In this document: positions 26,501-33,254 of the stretch, piece by piece
Position numbering within the stretch: the first letter of the stretch is position 1
Layout of the letters: each line of letters opens with the position of its first letter
Source: Heterotrichella gracilis
Lineage: Eukaryota; Sar; Xanthophyceae; Tribonematales; Xanthonemataceae
Assembly: GCA_032358255.1 (NCBI GenBank)
Contig: JAULBX010027872.1
Coordinates: forward strand, 1-33,254
DNA length: 33,254 nucleotides
Direction: 5' to 3'
Position numbers and translations under genes: made by a program
Notes under the pieces: generated by a model
Told to the model about the DNA's origin: nothing
Database searches by the model: none
The model's input: only the letters and a program-made list of their open reading frames with translations

Positions 26501-28382
26501 AGCAGGGTGGGAGGGGAGAGAGGAGGGTCGTGCCCAACAGGGGAGGTTCTGAGGGGTAAGGTGTGTGTGCGCTTGCATGGCAAGGGGGGTTCTGCACGCT
26601 TTTGAGGAGTTGCATCCCCTATGCCTACCTGCTACAACTTTGAGCCTCAGCTGCAGAGTCTGCTCCAACTCCTCACCTTCTTCACTACACGGTATGCAAA
26701 GTCCTGTGCTCCCCCAAGAGTTTTTTCACTCGCCAATCAAACTTCAAAATACGCAATCACGAGCTCTATCCCCTCATGCCTTACCTGGTAGATGATGTAC
26801 TTCACTGTCCCTGTGCGGCACTGCCGTTCGTCATCCTTCAACCGCACTTGCAGGGTCTTCTCCAACCACTCCTCATCCTCCTTACTAAGGGAGGCAGCAG
26901 CAGCCAGGTGCGAGGGGACGGCGTTGTTTCCCCCTTGACCACGGGCCTGTGCGGAGGAGGGGTCCCCATGCGGGGGCCGTTGCATGGATTCAGTGGCGGT
27001 GGCTGGCGAGGGGGTGTGGCGGGAGGGGGGGGTGGCCTTGGCGGGGGGTGGTGCGGCGGTGGTGCGGGGTCTCGCCTGTGGGTGTGGGGTGGGGAGGGGT
27101 GTTATTGAGGACGGGGCGAGAAGAAATTCCAATCAGGTATACATATGCGTACGCATCCCAAAAAGGGTCCTTCGGGGGGAGCATGCAACTGCTACACATC
27201 CATTATTGTCCCCCAGCCTTGAAACCCCAAACCCTAAACCCATTCCTCTTCACCCCCCATCCATTGCGCATCCCTTCCCCAGCCTCCCCATCCCCCCAAC
27301 CCGCCTGTGGCCTGGTAATTTCCTCCCCGCCCTTCCCGCGGTGCACAACCCCTTGAATGGCTCCAGAACCGTGTCCCTCTACCGCCCACTTCCAACATCG
27401 GACTGTAGCATGTTACCTCCACCATCCCCACGCCACCTACCGCCACCACCCACCCCTATCCCACTCCCCACCACCCCACCCACCTGCGGTCTGCCACTGA
27501 CTTCCTCCCCTGCCCTTTGATGGTACACAGCCTCCTGGGTGGCCTCAGAATCCTCATCGGACCACTGCGCCTTGGCTTTGTCGCTCGCCTTCCTACGCCT
27601 GCGCTGGGTCCCATTGCTCCCCTCGTCGGCAGGCAGCGGAGTGCCCGCCAGGCTCTGGAGCACGTGCGCCATCTGCAAGCACAACAGCAAATAAATATCC
27701 ATTAAAACTATGTGGATTTGCTAGAGAGCTGGGTAGCAGGTTGGGTGGGAACACAGGCCCCAACTTTTGCACAGGCGCCATCTTTTGCGTACATACTCAG
27801 TACATCGAGTACGTACTCGCACACAATATATTTGTGACAACACGCTTTCCGGATTGCACTTGCACAAAATAATAAAAGCTGTTCACCCAACCCACCCGCA
27901 GTGCTTAAGGATTATTTTTATTTGAGGTATAAACCAGCATTAAAAACGAGGAGTGGTACATTTGATAGTATGAACACAAAATAGATAGATACTAATCCAC
28001 CCACAACTCAGTTTCCATCCCCTCCTGCAGCTTCCCATCCTCTTCCCTTCCTCCCCATCGCTCCCCACTGGCTGGGCCTGCTTGCATTCCCACACTTTAA
28101 ATCCTAAACCCTAAAACCTTTCAAAAAGTTAATTTCCATCCCCACCTGCAGCTTCTCCTCGTCCTCCTCGTCCTCCTCCTCCTCATCATCACTCCCCTCT
28201 GGCTGGACCCGCTTGCGCCGCTTTGACCCCGTGGCACTTGCGGGTGTGGCACCCGGCTTTGCGCTCACTCGGCGTGCACTGATGGGGGGCTTGGTGGCCC
28301 TGGCGGGTGTCGGGGATTTGGCGGGTGTCGGTAGGGTGTCTGGGGTGTCGCTGCGGCGTGTGCGGGACTTGCGGGGGACGCT
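23570..28382 (-). CDS. HARE-HTH domain nuclear protein with Met/Gly-rich repeats (5' end unresolved)
   Basis: Exons on the minus strand: 28382-28146, 27672-27484, 27075-26785, 26426-26298, 25704-25542, 25069-24537, 24200-23911, 23645-23570 (635 aa visible; phases agree). In order: a Ser/Pro/Lys-rich basic stretch with S-K-R-R-K-R; an acidic run of D/E (about 62-76); a second basic patch Q-R-R-R-R-K; and, at about 232-299, a HARE-HTH fold (T-V-K-Y-I-I-Y-Q-V-L-K-Q, L-T-P-K-I-I-Y-E, T-P-A-A-T-I-N-A, I-F-V-R-V-G-Q-G-L-Y-A-L-R). After that come a His-rich stretch, a long G-G-G-M-A/G repeat, Ala/Met runs and a Gln/Ala helix. HARE-HTH occurs in chromatin proteins such as ASXL and plant DDT/homeobox factors, so a chromatin role is inferred. 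The first exon opens at an acceptor with no ATG. A tiny upstream exon ending at 28435 (donor GTAATT) is possible. The donor at 23911 could instead be about 30 bp upstream. Confidence 0.75.
24280..24480 (-). repeat. Copies of the HARE-HTH gene exon 7 start and exon 6 end
   Basis: In the intron at 24201-24536, about 24325-24395 repeats the exon 7 start (GGGCCTGCTGCAGGGCGAT, TGGGCGCTGGACAGCTGGGC). About 24450-24475 repeats the exon 6 end (ATCTGCTGCGGCGACATG). A TAGGGTAAGGTTTTCGG telomere-like stretch lies between. Both copies sit next to their sources. Confidence 0.8.
24705..24915 (-). repeat. Coding minisatellite for Gly-Met repeats
   Basis: Within exon 6 of the HARE-HTH gene, units related to CCGCCGCCCATCCCCGCCATG repeat with few differences and encode G-G-G-M-A-G-M/N-type repeats. 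The period is a multiple of three, so copy-number change would keep the frame. Long open frames on the opposite strand here are by-products of the composition. Confidence 0.85.
25800..26110 (-). repeat. Two copies of HARE-HTH exon 5 start fused to CCCTAAA tracts
   Basis: Copies at about 25828-25897 and 26030-26099 repeat the exon 5 start with its acceptor (coding strand CCCACAGAACGA, TCTTTGTG). Both break at the same place, after GTGCACACCCTC, into GCCCTAAACCC. The real exon at 25704-25542 continues instead as TCCGACCTG. All three acceptors look usable. Confidence 0.9.
26620..26700 (-). repeat. Decayed copy of HARE-HTH exon 3 segment
   Basis: CAGCTGCAGAGTCTGCTCCA and ACTCCTCACCTTCTTCACTA resemble the exon 3 stretch near 26835-26890 (CTTGCAGGGTCTTCTCCAAC, CACTCCTCATCCTCC). 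The similarity is partial. Confidence 0.5.
27995..28125 (-). repeat. Decayed copy of HARE-HTH first exon 3' end with CCCTAAA tract
   Basis: AGTTTCCATCCCCTCCTGCA, GCTTCCCATCCTCTTCCC and GGCTGGGCCTGCTTGC repeat the end of the exon at 28146-28382 and its donor context. TTTAAATCCTAAACCCTAAA lies between the copy and the exon. Confidence 0.75.
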
Positions 28383-31171
28383 CTGCGGCAATGGGGGAGG
28401 GGGGTGGATCGCGTGAGAAAAGCTGTGTAATTACCTTGGCGACACCGCGGCTGCTACGTGTGACTCATGTAAACCCTAAACCCTAATAGAAGCCACAACC
28501 TTGTGGCACGTGTGGGTCACAAGCCCTTATGTAGGTTAAATGGGTAGCTACAAGTGTTCCAGTGGCGGCTGCTACGTGTGACGCATTTAAACCCTGAACC
28601 CCGCCACAACCATGTGGCATAGGCCCGTGCACAGCCCCGTGCAGCGGTGCATACGCCTGTGCAGATGCGCTAACTGACCCTGCAAGGGACCCTGCAACAG
28701 CCTGGCCCAGAAGCCCACTCCATACAAGCGCAACCCCCCTTAGAAGGCACCCGCAAGGGGCAATGCTAGGGCATGATACGCTCAAAAGACCAGGTTTATA
28801 CAGCTTTTAAAGGAGTTTTGCACAACTGGCTACATCAGCTGTGTTTGCGAGTGGGGAGGGTGCATACAGCAAGCCCTTGCGGTGCAAGGGTTGGGTGGGT
28901 TCCCGTTGGGGGCAGGCTGCCAGGCTGGTGTGGCGTTGCACCAAGGGATGCTGGGGGCCACCGGCAATCTGCTGTGGCGTTCACCACGCATGCTGCTGGG
29001 TGTGCAAAATAGTGAAGCACTGTACACAGCAGGCTCTCACCCAGGATGGAATCTCAAGAGAGAGGGAAGGTTGCCGCAGATGTGTGTTGAATTGAGCACT
29101 CACCGACATCAACCCCGGGTGTGGCGCCTCATGCTCTCCACCAGACTGCTTCCGGCCGCTCTGTGCCATGTTGCCCCTGCCTGTTGCCCCTGTTGCAGCA
29201 GGCCTGGCTGTTGTCCCAGCTGTGTGTGTCCTTTCGGCCTCTACACCTCAGACCGTCGAGGTGGCAAGCCTGTGCAACAAGCAGCCCTGTTGCTGTTGCC
29301 CCTGTTGTGTATCTCCTTGATGCCTTTACACCTCAGGTTCAGACCGTCGAGGTGTCAAGTCTGTGGTGCAACAAGGGGCGCTGTCAAGTTCATGACCACC
29401 CAACCAAGCAACAGTGGGGTATTTTGAGTGGTGCAAGCTGATCCCATGGGGCAGGTGAATCAGTGGCATGTGTTCCCACGCCATGCAGAAGGAGTGCAGC
29501 TACTGACGAGTGGTTCGTGTGACTGGCGTTGACGGCAAGTGAGTGGCGGTCGCTGGAGGAGTGCGAGGGACACAAACAACCAGTGGCTGCAGAATGCTGG
29601 GGGGGGAGGTTCCACATGCCTTCAAGGGTTTTCAAAACCACGGCCTCGCATCACATCGGCAACGGTGTGTTGCTTGGGGTACGTTCGGACGGTATTCACT
29701 GCTTTAAAAGGTTTTAGTGCTCTTGCCCAAGGGACCAGCCAAAGGCACAACAAGGTTCTCGCCAGGTTTAAAACGTTCCGTGGAAAGCACACACGCATGC
29801 CACCCGACTCAGACAGACACACCGCGGGAGAAGGCAGGCAGGAGGCAAAGTGGTGAACAAACAACCAAATGTGGCCCGATCCCGTACATTCTGACGCGAG
29901 TCTTCACGCTGCCTTATGGCAGGTTGTCGAAAGCCAGGGATGCACCAACTCACCCGTTTAAGGCCGCCAAGCGAGGGAACCTGGGTTCCCCAGTTAGAAT
30001 ACTTCCAGCTCCGAGCTTTCACCCACTTCTAAAACCACTGCCGGTTTGCTCCAAATCCTGCGACGACGGCGCCACACGCTGAACAACCGTGGTACCAAGG
30101 ATGCGTTGTGTGATGCCCATGTGATGCAAAACGGACATGCACGTGCATCGCTTGTGACGCCAAGAAAGACCACATCCCCGGTGAAAACGCAGCAAACGCA
30201 CAGGGAGTCTTGCTGCCACGATGTTCAAGCGCTGGACGGGTGCCACAGAGCGCCAAGTGCTTGTATGCAGGACGGCTGATGCCTCCACGACGATCACAAA
30301 CATGGCATGGATCCGTGGGTGCTTACAAATTTCCGGCAAAAACCTGTCTCGGACGCAGCATACAGGCCAAAAGCTGGGCGGCTGTGAACCTTTCCAAACA
30401 GCATCAGGGCTATACACACGACGGGCCGTGCAAATAGTTTCCTCTCAGGGGCCAAGTCGTACAAACGATACCGAAAGGGTAAAGCTGCATCGGCGCGGGA
30501 AACAGCTGGCATCACCCACGCCCTGCACCATGCACTACCCCAGAGCCGTGGGAAAGGTTTTACCTGCAGGTTCCTCCTCGCGAGCTCCCTTGGCAGGTTG
30601 AACACAGCTTGGCGAAAGTGCTTTTCACCAGTTCTGCTAGGCAATGCCCACCTGGGCCACGTCACTTGGGTACCACACGACACAGCTGTTTTGAACAGCA
30701 GCTGGGCAGGTTCGTCGGCGACAGAACCCTCAGGTGTCTTGCAAGTAGCTCAGCAACCCAGGCAATGCTCGCGTTTAAAACAAGGGAGTTTCAAATTGGC
30801 GCCAAGAGAATGCGTGATGCATGTACATCCTCGTATCCTTTACTGGCGACCAAGGACACCGCTACTGCTTTGCCAGGCGCAAACAACACCTTTGCTTTGA
30901 CACACGACCGACCTCGTAGCTTTGCAATACAGCTTGTAAAGGGGCTTTGCTTGTTTACGTCGTCCGAGAAAAAGGTTGGAGGGCTTTCGTCAGCCTGTTC
31001 ACAAAACGTTTTCAGCTAACCGTGTTGTGCTTCCCTTGTACCACCCTGGAACCACGCAAAACCCAACCCATTCGGCGCTGTGTGGGCGGTGCTCTCTCAA
31101 AGATAAAAGAGCAAGAAGCACCTAGAAACCCACCATTCAAGCCTGGAACCCTGTGGTGAATTGGCACCCAC
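28383..31171. promoter_or_regulatory. Upstream region of the divergent HARE-HTH and AhpC/TSA genes
   Basis: This 2.8-kb stretch should hold both promoters and the missing 5' exon(s) of the HARE-HTH gene. Between 28440 and 28625 a block (CTGCTACGTGTGAC, CCACAACC) occurs twice around CCCTAAACCCTAA, possibly copies of a small 5' exon or UTR. From about 29400 to 31150 there are no telomere-like tracts or exon copies. Open frames up to 132 aa occur on both strands but resemble nothing known and lack splice support. Confidence 0.45.
29175..29385. repeat. Tandem duplication of about 100 bp
   Basis: Two units share TTGCCCCTGTTG, CTACACCTCAGACCGTCGAG (TTTACACCTCAGG plus AGACCGTCGAG in the second) and a GTGCAACAAG end. 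They are diverged by small indels. No gene is recognised here. Confidence 0.75.
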
Positions 31172-33124
31172 ATGGGCACAATGCTTTTAACGCAGAGTGT
31201 GGCTCGCTCCATCGGGGCGCCACTCCTGGTGAAGGGCAGTTATCGTCCCAACGCAGCACTGTTTACCAGCCAGGGAGTGCGCAGCGGCTCAGGTGCAGGG
31301 CCCCATCTGTCACAGAACACCCTGTTTCGTGGAAGCCAGGGTATTGGGACACCATCTGCGAGGAGTGGTGTTCGCATGGCAGCCACATCATCAGCTGACA
31401 TCCAGACGTCTGCAAACCCGTACGAGGCGCTGCAAGGCCTGGAGGTGCGTTACAGCGTGGTGCTAGGAGGTGCACAAGAGCATAAACCTGCTTGCTAAGC
31501 AATGGAGTAGTTTTGCCTCTCGGAATGTGGCCGGAATGTGCCTACATCTGTAACCATGTGGTGCAAAAGCCCACTTAGTAGTGAGTCCTGATGGCTTCAT
31601 ATGTGCTACTAAACCACTCAGGCAACGTTCACGTGAACCGGCCGCCATCGATTTTTCCCTGTGGTTATATCCTTGGGCACCAAGTGACATGTCACCTGGT
31701 GCATCTGAGGTGCAGCTAGTTCCCTTCTGCCTCTTCCCACTGCACCTGAGCTGCTAGGAAGCTTGCCCTGGATTAGGGTTTTTAACTTGAAAACCAATAA
31801 TAGACGGTGTATATACTAGTGCCCACTGGCAATGCCCATATCTGGACTGCACGCAATCCAACCTATCTCAGGCGGTGTCAAGGGTCCTGGAGCGCTCAGG
31901 TTTCGGTTGCTTTCCTCTAGGTGTACCTGGTGTCTACCCAGGGCAAGGTGGAGGTCACCAGTCTGTGGGGCGCCAAGGAGCGTGCGGTGCTGGTGTTCGG
32001 GCGCAGCATGGGATGACCCTTCTGCTGGTAAGCCCATGCTGTCAGTGTCAGATACTAGTGAGATACTTGTGACACTGTCGCTGCACATGCATGGGTATGG
32101 GTGAAGGAGCCTGCCCCGCGGTTGCCGCCACTCGAAACCCTCTTGCGAGGCTAAGCGTGGCACTGCAGCCATGGCGTGTCCCCCCACCCCCTACCCCCAA
32201 CTACTCACCGGTGGCGGGCTCCCCACTCACCCCCCCCCCACCTGCCCCCAACTCACTCACCCCCACTCATTGCAGGGAGCTTGCGGTGCAGCTGCGCCGT
32301 GACCTGCTCCCAGCAGCAACCTCCCAGGGGGTGAAAGTGTACATGGTCACCATTGGGCCCCCCGCTCGTGGCTTTGAGTTCTGTGAGAAGACTGGCTTCC
32401 CACCAGAGCACCTGCTGGCCGATCCCGACAACGTGTGCTACAGCGCTGTGGGGTTCAAGAAGGGGGTGGCAGAGACCTTCCTGAGCTGGAAGGTGTGCTT
32501 CAATCCTACTTGGGGTCAAGTACTAGGTTTAGGGTTTAGGGCTCCTGAGCTGGAAGGTGTGCTGTACGCATCCCTTGCGGGACTTCAGCGTTAGGATTTA
32601 GGGCTGGTTAGGGTATGCACCGAAATTTCGTCTGCATGGAGATGGGCGCTCATGCTTCCCAGCAATTACCCAGCAGAGCACCTGCTGGCTGTTCACTTGT
32701 GCTACATGTGCTTAATTAGATATAAACAAATGGGTAACAGTGGACTTGCACGATTAAAAGAAACGCATGTGGGGTATAAGAAGGGCGTGCCAGAGACGTT
32801 TCTGAGCTGGATTATCACATATGCCCCTCGGGCCATCCAGAAGCGCATCCAAAAGGGAAGCACGGGCGATCTCAAACTCTGAGCCATTTAGGCTAAAACC
32901 CTGGTTGAGTTTTGTGCAGACCCCACTGGCCATCTGGAAGCGCATTCAAGGGGGAAACACAGGCGACCATAAAACCCTAAACCCTAACGATAAACCCTAA
33001 GCTCTGGCTGTGTTTTTTGCAGACCCCCATGGCCATCTGGAAGCGCATCCAGGGGGGAAATGCAGGCGACCTCAAGGGCGTGTTCAAGAACTGGGTGCCC
33101 TGGAACCCACCCAAGATGGACCAG
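31172..33124 (+). CDS. Plastid-targeted AhpC/TSA (PRXL2/SelU-like) protein, candidate selenoprotein, 3' truncated by the window
   Basis: Exons seen: 31172-31444, 31921-32027, 32276-32492, 33023-33124 (233 aa so far), then a GTGGGT donor near the window edge. Residues 1 to about 70 are rich in Ser, Ala and Arg and lack acidic residues, as in a chloroplast transit peptide. The thioredoxin-fold part runs R-A-V-L-V-F-G-R-S-M-G, then an in-frame TGA codon (123), then P-F-C-W-E-L-A-V-Q-L, V-K-V-Y-M-V-T-I-G, L-A-D-P-D-N-V-C-Y and W-K-R-I. The TGA occupies the first Cys of the CxxC redox motif that land-plant relatives carry just before W-E-L-A; SelU proteins are known to have UxxC. The frame is in phase before and after it. 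A stop reading would leave only 122 residues and abandon clear homology. The SECIS element would lie beyond the window. Family call is firm; Sec use is inferred. Confidence 0.82.
31445..31920 (+). other. Intron 1 of the AhpC/TSA-like gene
   Basis: This 476-bp intron has no exon copy that I can see and only a single TTAGGGTTTTTAAC word near 31773. It contains nothing else of note and ends TTTCCTCTAG. Confidence 0.6.
32014..32016 (+). other. In-frame TGA, probable selenocysteine codon
   Basis: The codon lies in exon 2, eleven bases before the GTAAGC donor, in ATG-GGA-TGA-CCC-TTC-TGC. Together with TGC it gives U-P-F-C, and the next exon supplies W-E-L-A. Position in the fold, conserved neighbours and phase all point to selenocysteine rather than termination. 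Confidence 0.75.
32493..33022 (+). repeat. Fossil copies of AhpC/TSA-like exons 3 and 4 in intron 3
   Basis: Near 32537-32565, CTCCTGAGCTGGAAGGTGTG copies the exon 3 end and donor after TTTAGGGTTTAGGG. Near 32660-32710, CCAGCAGAGCACCTGCTGGC copies mid exon 3. Near 32769-32883, TATAAGAAGGGCGTGCCAGA continues directly into GCCATCCAGAAGCGCATCCA, joining exon 3 and exon 4 sequence. Near 32921-32970, CCATCTGGAAGCGCATTCA copies exon 4 and its acceptor, then CCCTAAACCC follows. Confidence 0.88.
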
Positions 33125-33254
33125 GTGGGTCTAGCCTAGACCGTCTAGGTGCGGGGGATTCTGGGGTACTGCCGTTACATACAGTGGGAGCCACGTAACT
33201 GAGTAAGGTTTGTTTGGTGTTTATAAATTCCATATTGAGCTGAAATCACCTGCA

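Noticed and set aside
30294..30683. A 129-codon open frame on the minus strand and a 126-codon frame opposite
   Set aside because: Neither shows a recognisable motif, intron structure or composition that would favour one strand. Frames of this size are expected by chance in GC-rich DNA.
32011..32030. TGA as an ordinary stop codon, or a pseudogene
   Set aside because: The frame is otherwise open, splice phases agree before and after, downstream exons are well conserved with the family, and the TGA sits exactly at a known Sec/Cys position.
1..33254. A chromosome end, because of the abundant CCCTAAA/TTTAGGG
   Set aside because: The tracts are short, degenerate, in both orientations and spread inside genes. 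No long uniform array is present at either window edge.
1..33254. tRNA, rRNA or viral/endogenous-virus genes
   Set aside because: I saw no tRNA cloverleaf, rRNA block, viral capsid, polymerase or integrase-like sequence in any frame I read.

Overview
This is eukaryotic nuclear DNA, most likely from a green alga (chlorophyte/prasinophyte grade). The evidence is five intron-rich genes with canonical GT-AG splicing, GC-rich exons, plant-lineage protein families (a TONNEAU2/FASS-type PP2A regulator, a GT77-like glycosyltransferase, a plastid-targeted AhpC/TSA-like protein), an SPPSPP-type wall linker, and very many interstitial copies of the plant-type telomere unit CCCTAAA/TTTAGGG. A genus such as Cymbomonas or Pyramimonas is only a guess. 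The exon models below were joined by hand; codon phase is consistent across every junction used.

Layout. 568-4217 (minus): TON2/FASS-like PP2A B'' subunit, 6 exons, 404 aa. 5498-10914 (plus): secreted protein with a P/Homo-B domain but no protease, 10 exons, 457 aa. 13020-21841 (plus): GT77-like glycosyltransferase, 15 exons, 763 aa. 23570-28382 (minus): HARE-HTH nuclear protein with a Met/Gly-rich repeat region, 8 exons, 635 aa, 5' end unresolved. 31172-33124 (plus): AhpC/TSA (PRXL2/SelU-like) protein, 4 exons visible, running off the right edge; it has an in-frame TGA in a U-P-F-C motif and is a candidate plastid selenoprotein. The first pair and the last pair are divergently transcribed; the GT77 and HARE genes converge. 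No shared pathway links the five, although the P-domain protein and the GT77 enzyme could both act in the secretory route or cell wall.

The most unusual feature is architectural. Nearly every intron contains one to four decayed tandem copies of part of a neighbouring exon, often with its splice donor or acceptor, and each copy commonly runs into a CCCTAAA/TTTAGGG tract. I see roughly 35-40 such exon fossils in 33 kb, in both gene orientations, from heavily mutated to nearly identical (184-bp units at 15.5-15.8 kb). One fossil, in the selenoprotein-like gene, joins sequence from two exons without the intron now between them. The GT77 gene also carries a MITE-like element with perfect 26-bp terminal inverted repeats.
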